A DNA stretch of 7,438 nucleotides from assembly GCA_002393835.1 (NCBI GenBank), contig DGTW01000214.1, positions 1 through 7,438 of the forward strand. Direction: 5' to 3'. The position numbers were made by a program, and so were the translations under genes. This stretch comes from Treponema sp. UBA4326. GTDB lineage: Bacteria; Spirochaetota; Spirochaetia; Treponematales; Treponemataceae. The notes under the pieces are model-generated. The model searched no databases, was not told where the DNA came from, and was given only the letters and a program-made list of their open reading frames with translations. Shown piece after piece: positions 1 to 5,870 of the stretch; the first letter of the stretch is position 1, and every line of letters begins with the position of its first letter.

Positions 1-672
1 TTGGAGATGAACGTAGCATTCGGAATCATCGCAAACCTTGCAGACGACCTCCGAAACTTGCAGCGAAGTGAAATCGGTGAGGTTTTCGAATATTTCGCTT
101 CAACACAGGTCGGCTCTTCGACAATGCCTCAAAAGCGAAACCCATGGAACAGCGAGCATGTAAAATCTCTCTGGAAGGCAATGTGCCCTCGCGTAATCAC
201 TTTCTACATGGATCAGATTTCAGAGCACCAGCGTGACCTCACAAACTCAGCAAGCCAGCGCTTTATCGCAGACTATGTTTCAGGCTTCACAATGGCGGTC
301 GCCCGCATGAATTCTGTTGTCAAAGGTCTTCAGGCCGACAAAGAAGGCATGGCACGAAACCTTCAGGGAGCCGGCGGAAAGGTCAAGGGCGGCGTTCTTG
401 CAGAGCCAGCATACATTCTTCTCGGTGAGGCTGGAGTCAACGACGGCCATGAGGTCATCCGAAAAATCACACTCGAAGCCGAAAAGAGCGGAAAGACTTT
501 CTTTGAAGTTCTCAAAACTCACGAAGAGGCCTTCGCAAAAATCACAGCCCAGCTGGAAAAACTGGGAATCGAAAACCCGGCCACCTTCTTCGAGAATCCG
601 GCGAATTATTGCGGATTGGCTGCTGTCAAATCAAAGAGATTGGCTCAGAAATACGCCAAGCTAATGAATTAG
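1..672 (+). CDS. purB: Adenylosuccinate lyase, C-terminal part (5' end outside window)
   Basis: This is the C-terminal 223 residues of a fumarase/aspartase-superfamily enzyme, most likely adenylosuccinate lyase. That cytoplasmic enzyme splits SAICAR and adenylosuccinate, releasing fumarate, in purine and AMP synthesis. The superfamily signature GSSTMPQKRNP is at residues 38-48 of the visible part and contains the mobile catalytic-loop serine. It is followed by EHQRDLTNSASQR at about 75-87, the form of the next conserved block found in adenylosuccinate lyases rather than argininosuccinate lyase or fumarase. A helical C-terminal domain ends at a TAG stop. The first codon, TTG, lies inside the gene: the reading frame is open to the window edge and about half of a normal-length lyase is missing. 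The stop overlaps the stop of the convergent histidine kinase gene by four bases, and a terminator hairpin follows 20 bases later. The family is secure; the choice of purB over a close superfamily member is fairly sure. Confidence 0.87.
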   Translation: MEMNVAFGIIANLADDLRNLQRSEIGEVFEYFASTQVGSSTMPQKRNPWNSEHVKSLWKAMCPRVITFYMDQISEHQRDLTNSASQRFIADYVSGFTMAVARMNSVVKGLQADKEGMARNLQGAGGKVKGGVLAEPAYILLGEAGVNDGHEVIRKITLEAEKSGKTFFEVLKTHEEAFAKITAQLEKLGIENPATFFENPANYCGLAAVKSKRLAQKYAKLMN

Positions 673-2000
673 TCAAAGGTAAGGCAAATTAACGCTCCGC
701 CAGTCGGGGCGTTTTTTGCTTTTATAGAGGCTCCCAGGGCATTGGCCAAAACGCTTGCAATGGAAAGCCCCAGTCCTGAGCCGCTTATGTTCCTGTCGTG
801 GGATGAGTCGCCCTTGTAAAAGCGCTCAAAAATGTGGGGGAGAATTTCTGGCGTAAAGCCAGGGCCATTATCCTCGGCAGAAAGCTCTGTTTTTCCGCCG
901 TTTTTATTAGCGGAAAGCTTAATTTTACATTTTTTACCGGCGAATTTTACACTGTTTGACAAAATTGCCGTAAAAATCTGATGGACTTTCGCCTCATCAG
1001 TCTCTAACTCGATAAAGTCCTCGTCAATTATTTCAAAATGCATTTCCGGGTAAAGGGCAGAAAATTCTTCTTTGAGCCTGACAAAAAGGTTTGTTACATA
1101 AAATCTTGATTTTTCAATTTTTACCCTTCCGTTTTCAAGCCTGCTCATGTCAAGCAAAGTTGTGACGACCCGGCTCATATTTTCAGTTTCTTTCAGTATT
1201 GCATCGATTGACTGGGAAAGCTGCTTAGGGTCATCCTTTCCCCATCGTTTAAGCAGGTTTGCGTGTCCGTCAATTATCGAGATTGGCGTTTTCAGCTCGT
1301 GGCTGACATTTGCCGTAAAGGCTTTTTCCCGGTCATACTTTTCCTGCAATTTCTTGAAGGCAGAGATGGTTTTTCGTGAAATCAGCATGGATAAGGCAAA
1401 AGAAAGCACTAGTATCGGAGGAAGCGAGAGAAAAATCAGCTGGGGGAGGGCTGAAATCATTTTTGAGGCAGAGTCATTTTCAATGTCTATTGCGCACTCA
1501 ATTAAAAGTTCTTTTTCTCCCAGGGTTACTCTTTCGCTTTTGTAACGAATCAGAAGGTCGCTGTCAGTAAAAAAATCTTTTTCAAAATATGTCTGGTTTT
1601 TCCCACCTGAGTCCAATAAGGGGAGCAGACTGTCATTTGTTGCCAGGGGAAGAGCGCTTCCTTCTTCCCAAACCGCAAAAGTCATGTAGTAGGGCAGGGG
1701 CAAAAAAGCAAGCTCGTCCATTGGTGAAGAAAGCAATGACTGTGAAATCTGGGAAAGTGACTTTTCAATCTCAGCGTCCTGCCTCTTTGTAACGGAAAAA
1801 TCCAGGGCGAGAACAAAAATCGTTGAAAGGGAAAGCATGGCAAAAGAGAGAATCAGCATGAATCGAAGTGCCAGAGAAAAAGAGATTGAGGGTGAATGTT
1901 TTTTCTCTGTGCCGCTCTTTTCTTTGCTGCCTCCTCCGTCTCCATGAACACATTTTAGCTTGGAAAGTAAAGTCGGCTTCAATGCCCCGAGGCTTCTCAT
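669..2000 (-). CDS. Membrane sensor histidine kinase of a two-component system
   Basis: This 443-residue protein should autophosphorylate on a histidine and pass the phosphate to the response regulator encoded directly upstream. A basic cytoplasmic N-terminus of about 42 residues precedes transmembrane helix 1 (about 43-69). An extracytoplasmic region of about 115 residues (70-185) follows, then helix 2 (about 186-207). There is room for only about 18 residues before the HisKA domain, so no normal HAMP domain is present. The H-box NVSHELKTP carries His234. The N-box (about 341-353) keeps the Mg-binding Asn349 but has Ala345 where many kinases have the first Asn. The G1 box is DNGPG (377-381), the F box is around HIFERFYKGD (389-398) and the G2 box is GSGLGLSI (407-414). 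The ATG overlaps the regulator's TGA (ATGA), and a ribosome site AAGGAG at 2009-2014 lies 8 bases before it. The overall plan resembles PhoR/BaeS-like kinases; the signal it senses cannot be read from the sequence. Confidence 0.93.
   Translation of the reverse strand: MRSLGALKPTLLSKLKCVHGDGGGSKEKSGTEKKHSPSISFSLALRFMLILSFAMLSLSTIFVLALDFSVTKRQDAEIEKSLSQISQSLLSSPMDELAFLPLPYYMTFAVWEEGSALPLATNDSLLPLLDSGGKNQTYFEKDFFTDSDLLIRYKSERVTLGEKELLIECAIDIENDSASKMISALPQLIFLSLPPILVLSFALSMLISRKTISAFKKLQEKYDREKAFTANVSHELKTPISIIDGHANLLKRWGKDDPKQLSQSIDAILKETENMSRVVTTLLDMSRLENGRVKIEKSRFYVTNLFVRLKEEFSALYPEMHFEIIDEDFIELETDEAKVHQIFTAILSNSVKFAGKKCKIKLSANKNGGKTELSAEDNGPGFTPEILPHIFERFYKGDSSHDRNISGSGLGLSIASVLANALGASIKAKNAPTGGALICLTFD
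691..717 (+). terminator. Intrinsic terminator of purB, inside the convergent kinase gene
   Basis: An 8-bp stem (692-699 with 705-712, one G-U pair) closes a 5-base loop, CCAGT. On the plus strand a run of six T follows at once (712-717). It starts about 20 bases after the purB stop, the usual place for a rho-independent terminator. It lies entirely within codons 430-437 of the leftward histidine kinase gene. On the minus strand the stem is followed by TTAATTTG, so it should not stop kinase transcription efficiently. Confidence 0.82.
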
Positions 2001-2671
2001 TCTGAAAGCTCCTTCATTATGTAGCCCATGCCCCTTACAGTTTTGATTATTTCATCACCGAATTTGGAGCGCAAATGACGCACATACACGTCAACGCTGT
2101 TTTCTTCAATATAATAATCTTCTCCCCAGACCGTTTTTATAATTTCGTCCCGGGAAAGGATTTTGCCAACATTTTCAAGGAAATATTTTAAAAGAAGAAA
2201 TTCATTTTTCGAAAGCTCGCAGGCCTTTTCGCCAAAAGTGACTTTCATTTCATCAGCCTTCATTTCGATGCTGCCGTTTTTTAAAATTGATTTTGAATTT
2301 CCCTTTTTTACCCGCCGCAAGACCGCATTCATCCTGGCCAGCAGTTCCTCAATTTTGAAGGGTTTTGCAATGTAGTCATCGGCACCGCTGTTAAGGCCGT
2401 CAACCTTGTCTATGGTTTCTCCCCTTGCCGTAACGAGAATTATCGGAAGCTCAGAATCCATCTCCCCGCGGATTTTTCTCAGAACTTCAAGACCAGAAAG
2501 GCGGGGCAGCATTACATCCAGCAGTACCATGTCAGGATTTTCATTTTTTATTTTTTCAAGCCCTTCCCGTCCGTCCTCGGCTTTTATGACGGTGAATCCT
2601 TCGTGCAAAAGTTCCAGTTCGGTAATTTTTGCCAGTTCCTTGTCATCTTCAACAATCAGGATTTTTGCCAT
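1997..2671 (-). CDS. OmpR/PhoB-family response regulator
   Basis: A 224-residue cytoplasmic DNA-binding regulator, full length for the family. The receiver domain (1-120) has acidic-pocket residues Asp9 and Asp10, phospho-acceptor Asp52 in LLDVMLP, Thr81 in LVTARG and Lys103 in AKPF. A winged-helix effector domain (about 130-218) follows, with the typical LSKNEFLLLKYF helix, the SRDEI segment, a recognition-helix stretch around SVDVYVRHLRSKF (192-204) and the TVRGMGYI wing at 211-218. The ATG at 2671 has a purine-rich ribosome site, GGGGGA, at 2679-2684, seven bases upstream and inside the 3' end of the preceding gene. It overlaps that gene by 16 bases and the kinase gene by 4, so the three are probably co-transcribed and translationally coupled. 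Its target promoters are unknown. It resembles PhoB/PhoP in general, but no specific ortholog can be named. Confidence 0.95.
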   Translation of the reverse strand: MAKILIVEDDKELAKITELELLHEGFTVIKAEDGREGLEKIKNENPDMVLLDVMLPRLSGLEVLRKIRGEMDSELPIILVTARGETIDKVDGLNSGADDYIAKPFKIEELLARMNAVLRRVKKGNSKSILKNGSIEMKADEMKVTFGEKACELSKNEFLLLKYFLENVGKILSRDEIIKTVWGEDYYIEENSVDVYVRHLRSKFGDEIIKTVRGMGYIMKELSE

Positions 2672-3162
2672 GTTCCAGTCCCCCGTGAATATTTGAAAAA
2701 TGAGTTTGTCTCTAGATTTTTGATTTCGCTTGCTTTCAGTATTTTCCCAAAAAAAGATTTTGCATAAATTATTTTTAAGTCCAGTGCGGTCTTTTCCCCT
2801 GCATTTAAGGCGGATTTTTCCATGGAGAATTGAAGCATCCTCCTTACCTTGTTGAAAAGAAATTCCGTTTCCTGAGGAAGTGGCCTGTCGTTTACCAGAA
2901 TGTTCTTGCCGAGAATGGAGTTTGTGTCAATAGGCTCGTTAAAATATAGTGAAAAAACGATGAGTTCTTCACTTTCTTCGATTTTTATTCCGATTACAGA
3001 AAAATTTCCCTCGTGACGGCCCATTTTCATATTTTTTCTTGGGCTGGGACGGCGTTCCATCATTCTGGATACATTTTGAGCCTTGTCTGCCGTCTGAGAA
3101 AAAAGAGGCTGAAAAACAAATGTGAGAATCAAAAAAAGAAAAAGCCCTTGCTTGCCGTGCAT
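2656..3162 (-). CDS. Small exported protein of unknown function, first gene of the two-component operon
   Basis: I do not recognise this 168-residue protein. Residues 1-22 look like a Sec signal peptide: a short basic start (MHGKQG), a hydrophobic core (LFLFLILTFVF) and a likely cleavage after FS at about 22. There is no lipobox cysteine. A basic, Met-rich segment follows (about 33-50, RMMERRPSPRKNMKMGRH). Residues 54-135 read as alternating beta strands, with VFSLYFNEPIDTNSILGKNI and a later strand-rich part resembling the SbsA/Big_5-type Ig-like domains of exported proteins; that similarity is judged by eye. No catalytic motif is visible. The next Met is residue 34, beyond the signal peptide, so the ATG at 3162 is the only sensible start even though no Shine-Dalgarno site precedes it. 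The end overlaps the response regulator gene by 16 bases. The position suggests an envelope accessory or sensor partner of the kinase, which is inference only. Confidence 0.8.
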   Translation of the reverse strand: MHGKQGLFLFLILTFVFQPLFSQTADKAQNVSRMMERRPSPRKNMKMGRHEGNFSVIGIKIEESEELIVFSLYFNEPIDTNSILGKNILVNDRPLPQETEFLFNKVRRMLQFSMEKSALNAGEKTALDLKIIYAKSFFGKILKASEIKNLETNSFFKYSRGTGTWQKS

Positions 3163-3194
3163 AAAAAAATTATAACACGCAGAAGGGCTTTTTT
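3131..3194 (-). terminator. Long inverted repeat spanning promoter and start codon, terminator-like
   Basis: Perfect 11-bp arms, AAAAAGCCCTT at 3139-3149 and AAGGGCTTTTT at 3183-3193 on the plus strand, enclose 33 bases. An inner helix can add four pairs (3156-3159 with 3176-3179). On the minus strand the second arm runs into TTTTTCTTTTTTT (3143-3131), a good U-tract. A transcript arriving from aroF-pheA could therefore terminate here. The enclosed part holds the -10 element and ATG of the exported-protein gene, and the downstream arm encodes residues 5-8 of that protein. Function is inferred; the repeat itself is plain in the sequence. Confidence 0.5.
3169..3177 (-). promoter_or_regulatory. 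Extended -10 promoter element of the exported-protein/two-component operon
   Basis: The minus strand reads TGTTATAAT here: a consensus -10 hexamer (3169-3174) with the TGn extension (3175-3177). Only a weak -35 is visible (CAGACA at 3194-3199, spacing 19). The hexamer ends six bases before the ATG at 3162, so transcription would start at or next to the start codon. No Shine-Dalgarno sequence fits between them, so a leaderless mRNA is the simplest reading. Confidence 0.6.
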
Positions 3195-3210
3195 GTCTGA
3201 AAATAAAAGT

Positions 3211-3233
3211 AAAAAATCTGAAAAAATTTTCAG
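3211..3233 (-). terminator. A/T-rich hairpin after aroF-pheA, possible terminator
   Basis: On the minus strand CTGAAA (3228-3233) pairs with TTTCAG (3218-3223) around a 4-base loop, followed by ATTTTTT (3217-3211). It begins 20 bases after the aroF-pheA stop. The stem is short and weak, so it may act together with the longer inverted repeat further downstream. Confidence 0.45.
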
Positions 3234-3252
3234 AATAAAACAGCTGGAAACT

Positions 3253-5181
3253 TTATTCGGCGTAAATACCGAGAATCCTTACATCCTCAGCCATTTTTTT
3301 GAGCTTGTCACTGAAATCGGTGATATATTCAGCCGGATTTTCGATATCTGAGCCAATCACGACATCGCAGTAGAACCAGTATTTCCATGGTTTTCCTGCG
3401 ATTGGGCGTGATTCGAGGCGGTTCATGCTGAGGTTTGCTTGCTTGAAAACGCCAAGGGCATCGTAAAGAGCACCGGCCTCGTTCTTTGTGGTGAAGACAA
3501 AACTTGCCATGTTGGGCTTCTGCTCGCTCCACTGGCCGGCAGGCTCCTCGACATGATTTGCGGCAATCACAACAAAGCGGGTGTAATTGTTCTGCTCGTT
3601 CTGGATTCCCTCTTTGAGCACTTCAAGACCGTAAATCGCCGCGTTCCGTGCGTTGCAGATTGCGGCGTTTTCGACTGAGCCTTTTTCTGAAACAAGGCTT
3701 GCCGCTGTCGCTGTCGAAACTGTGTCAACGGCATTCCATTTCTGACTTTTCAGGAAATTAGAGCACTGGCTTAAGCCCTGGGGATGAGAGTAGACATTTT
3801 TGATTGTGTCGAGTGAAGCTCCCTTAACGCCCAAAAGCGAGTGCTGAATCCTCAAGGTGAGGGCGCCCACGATGGAAATGTCCTCGTAGCGGGTGAGGTT
3901 GTCGTAGTTGTTGTAGACCGAGCCTGCGGTTGAGTTTTCGATTGGAACCATGCCGTAGTCAGCCTTTCCGTCAACGACAGCCTGGAAAATCTCGTCGAAT
4001 GAATCGACCGTCTGGGCTTCAACAGAATCCTCAAAGAAATTTTCGATTGCCTGCTCAGCGTAAGCTCCCTTCATGCCGGAGAAAACGCAGATTGGCTTTT
4101 TGTGGGTGATTTTTTCGGCATTTGCCTTTTTCTGAGAGTCGACTGAGCGGATATGAGCGACTTCTTTTCCCATGACCGGAGCAAGAGACTCAATGTCACG
4201 CATGATTTTGTCGAACTGGGCAGGGTAGAGAGCCTGAGCCGCATCAGAAAGAGCCTGCTCAGGGTGACAGTGAACTTCAACGATAATACCGTCAGCCCCT
4301 GCCGCGATGGAAGCAAGAGCCATTGGCGGGATTTTGTCTCTAACGCCAAGAGCATGACTTGGGTCAACGATAATCGGAAGATGGGTCATGCTGCGGAGAA
4401 CAGGAATTGCGCTCAAATCGAGAGTGTTGCGGGTTGCTTTTTCGTAGGTGCGGATACCACGCTCACACAAAATAACACGGTCAGTTCCAGAAGAAAGAAG
4501 GTATTCGGCGCTCATAAGCCATTCTTCGATTGTGGCAGAAAGCCCCCGCTTTAAGATGACAGGTTTTCCCAGGGCACCGAGCCGTTTCAAAAGCTCGAAA
4601 TTCTGCATGTTGCGCGCCCCGACCTGATAGACATCAACATAGTCTTTCATCACAGGAATGTACTCGCTGGCAACAATCTCCGTGACAACAGGAAGACCGT
4701 ACTTTTCACCGGCCTCTTTGAGGTATTTGAGACCTTCTTCGCCCAAGCCCTGGAAAGAATAAGGAGATGTACGGGGTTTGTAAGCTCCTCCGCGAAGCAT
4801 TGTAGCTCCGCTGGCCGCCACAGCCTTAGCCGCATCAAGCATCTGCTGACGGCTCTCGACTGCACAAGGACCTGCAATGGAAACCAGGCGGCTTCCACCG
4901 ACACGGATAATCTGACCCCGGTTATTGGGAATCTCTACGATGGTATTTTCGGGCTTGAATTCCCGTGAAGCCATTTTGTAGGGTTTTGAAATCGGAATTA
5001 CCTTTTCAACTCCGGGCAAAACCTCGACTTCACGGACATCCATGGCAAGTTTTCCAACTGCCGCAAGGACTGTGCTTTCTTCGCCCTTGACTTCGTTTAT
5101 TTTGAAAGAATGTCCTTTAAGGACAGACTTGATATTGCTTTTCTCGCTGTCGCTAACGCCATTTTTAAGTACGATAATCAT
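3253..5181 (-). CDS. Fused DAHP synthase (type I-beta) and prephenate dehydratase with ACT domain
   Basis: A 642-residue cytoplasmic fusion joining the first shikimate-pathway step (PEP plus erythrose-4-phosphate to DAHP) to a late phenylalanine step (prephenate to phenylpyruvate). Residues 1-80 form a ferredoxin-like regulatory domain like that of the Thermotoga maritima enzyme. The barrel (about 95-345) shows KPRTSPYSFQG (135-145), GARN (188-191) and the expected metal ligands Cys106, His276, Glu302 and Asp313. A polar linker (about 346-362) leads to prephenate dehydratase: GMKGAY (369-374), VPIENS (412-417), SHPQGLSQC (465-473) and the catalytic TRF at 534-536. A C-terminal ACT domain (about 557-635) has GALY and the ESRP motif (590-593) associated with phenylalanine binding. 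No chorismate mutase domain is present. The start MIIVLKNG matches the Thermotoga N-terminus, so the ATG is firm although it lacks a Shine-Dalgarno site. Phenylalanine feedback is likely from the family. The gene could be labelled aroF-pheA; no single symbol fits. Confidence 0.95.
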   Translation of the reverse strand: MIIVLKNGVSDSEKSNIKSVLKGHSFKINEVKGEESTVLAAVGKLAMDVREVEVLPGVEKVIPISKPYKMASREFKPENTIVEIPNNRGQIIRVGGSRLVSIAGPCAVESRQQMLDAAKAVAASGATMLRGGAYKPRTSPYSFQGLGEEGLKYLKEAGEKYGLPVVTEIVASEYIPVMKDYVDVYQVGARNMQNFELLKRLGALGKPVILKRGLSATIEEWLMSAEYLLSSGTDRVILCERGIRTYEKATRNTLDLSAIPVLRSMTHLPIIVDPSHALGVRDKIPPMALASIAAGADGIIVEVHCHPEQALSDAAQALYPAQFDKIMRDIESLAPVMGKEVAHIRSVDSQKKANAEKITHKKPICVFSGMKGAYAEQAIENFFEDSVEAQTVDSFDEIFQAVVDGKADYGMVPIENSTAGSVYNNYDNLTRYEDISIVGALTLRIQHSLLGVKGASLDTIKNVYSHPQGLSQCSNFLKSQKWNAVDTVSTATAASLVSEKGSVENAAICNARNAAIYGLEVLKEGIQNEQNNYTRFVVIAANHVEEPAGQWSEQKPNMASFVFTTKNEAGALYDALGVFKQANLSMNRLESRPIAGKPWKYWFYCDVVIGSDIENPAEYITDFSDKLKKMAEDVRILGIYAE

Positions 5182-5188
5182 GCAGATG

Positions 5189-5197
5189 AGTATAACA
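5189..5197 (-). promoter_or_regulatory. Extended -10 promoter element of aroF-pheA
   Basis: The minus strand reads TGTTATACT: a near-consensus -10 hexamer at 5189-5194 with the TGn extension at 5195-5197. No convincing -35 is seen at normal spacing. The hexamer ends seven bases before the ATG at 5181, and the bases between (CATCTGC and neighbours) have no Shine-Dalgarno match. This again suggests that transcription starts at, or within a base or two of, the start codon. Confidence 0.5.
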
Positions 5198-5266
5198 GAA
5201 AGAAAATTGTTAGGCTAGGCTTGCACAAAGTAAGTTTGGCAGAGGCCTGGCCCTTGTTTTTGATTA

Positions 5267-5806
5267 CTAGAGCAATGATTTGATGCATTCTTCGACTTTC
5301 GCCATGTCAGCAGTCGGCTCGAAGCGGGCTACGACATTTCCCTGGCGGTCAATCACAAATTTCGTGAAATTCCATTTGATGTCGCTCTTTTTGGCCCAGT
5401 CAGGATCTGCCTTGCTGAACATGTCCTCAAGAAGGCCCTTCAGTTTGTGCTCGTCAAAACCGGCAAAGCCCTTCTGCTCTTTGAGATAGGTGTAAAGAGG
5501 AAGCTCATTCTCGCCGTTTACATCAGATTTTTTCATCTGAGGGAAGGTCGTGTTGTAGTGAAGGGTACAGAACTCGTGAATTTCCTCATCGCTGCCAGGA
5601 GCCTGACCGCCAAACTGGTTGCAGGGAATATCAAGGATTTCAAGCCCCTTTTCGTGATAGTCCTTGTAGAGCTTTTCGATTGGCTCGTACTGAGGAGTAA
5701 AACCGCAGCCTGTCGCAGTGTTTACGATAAGCATAACCTTTCCCTTGTATTCAGAAAGACTAAGTTTCTCGCCGTTTGCCTTTGTTACTTCATAATCATA
5801 AATCAT
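5267..5806 (-). CDS. Glutathione peroxidase family protein, cysteine type
   Basis: A 179-residue thioredoxin-fold peroxidase of the GPx/BtuE family, which reduces hydrogen peroxide or organic hydroperoxides; many bacterial members use thioredoxin rather than glutathione. The peroxidatic residue is Cys34 in NTATGCGFTPQY, encoded by TGC and not by a selenocysteine TGA. Other tetrad residues are Gln68 (FGGQAPGS) and Trp145-Asn146 in KWNFTKF. PCNQFGG holds Cys62, and Cys80 (HEFC) is where thioredoxin-type members place the resolving cysteine. There is no signal peptide, so it is cytoplasmic. Start choice: the ATG at 5806 has GGAGG at 5814-5818, seven bases upstream. A longer frame from a TTG at 5833 would run through this ribosome site and adds nine residues unlike the family. 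It has its own promoter and a palindromic operator candidate, so it is probably a separate stress-regulated unit. The exact electron donor cannot be told from sequence. Confidence 0.95.
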   Translation of the reverse strand: MIYDYEVTKANGEKLSLSEYKGKVMLIVNTATGCGFTPQYEPIEKLYKDYHEKGLEILDIPCNQFGGQAPGSDEEIHEFCTLHYNTTFPQMKKSDVNGENELPLYTYLKEQKGFAGFDEHKLKGLLEDMFSKADPDWAKKSDIKWNFTKFVIDRQGNVVARFEPTADMAKVEECIKSLL

Positions 5807-5813
5807 AATAAAA

Positions 5814-5818
5814 CCTCC
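5814..5818 (-). promoter_or_regulatory. Ribosome binding site of the peroxidase gene
   Basis: GGAGG on the minus strand, seven bases before the ATG at 5806. It fixes this ATG as the start over the TTG at 5833, whose reading would place the site inside the coding region. Confidence 0.88.
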
Positions 5819-5853
5819 AGAATTTTCCAGCAATAAAATTATTTAATGCGTTT

Positions 5854-5869
5854 ATATTGTGTACAATAT
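5854..5869 (-). promoter_or_regulatory. Palindromic operator candidate at the peroxidase promoter
   Basis: The minus strand reads ATATTGTACACAATAT: perfect 7-base arms around a 2-base centre. It begins one base past the -10 hexamer and covers the expected transcription start. A bound repressor there would block the promoter. The TTGTACACAA-like core resembles sites of MarR/OhrR-type peroxide-responsive repressors. That match is from memory, and no such regulator is encoded in the window. Confidence 0.6.
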
Positions 5870-5870
5870 G

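Noticed and set aside
1..672. TTG at position 1 as a true purB start
   Set aside because: The frame is open at the edge and the first residues are in the middle of the lyase fold, so it is simply the truncated gene.
1147..1545. 132-codon plus-strand open frame opposite the kinase gene
   Set aside because: It lies wholly antisense to conserved kinase domains; the composition is that of a shadow frame.
3013..3351. 112-codon plus-strand open frame across the end of aroF-pheA and the start of the exported-protein gene
   Set aside because: It is antisense to two supported genes, low-complexity and Lys-rich, with no family resemblance and no ribosome site noted.
4153..4554. 133-codon plus-strand open frame opposite the DAHP synthase domain
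   Set aside because: It is antisense to highly conserved coding sequence, with no recognisable domain or start signal.
5210..5222. Tandem TAGGC TAGGC repeat upstream of aroF-pheA
   Set aside because: Only two 5-base copies; too short to distinguish from chance.
5238..5262. GC-rich stretch with GGCC repeats followed by T-run on the plus strand, after the peroxidase stop
   Set aside because: It cannot form a stem longer than about 3 bp with a sensible loop, and the T-run is on the wrong strand for the leftward peroxidase gene, so I do not call it a terminator.
5807..5833. N-terminal extension of the peroxidase frame from a TTG at 5833
   Set aside because: It runs across the GGAGG ribosome site for the ATG at 5806, adds residues (LLENSGGFI) unlike the family, and TTG is less likely with a perfect ATG start available.
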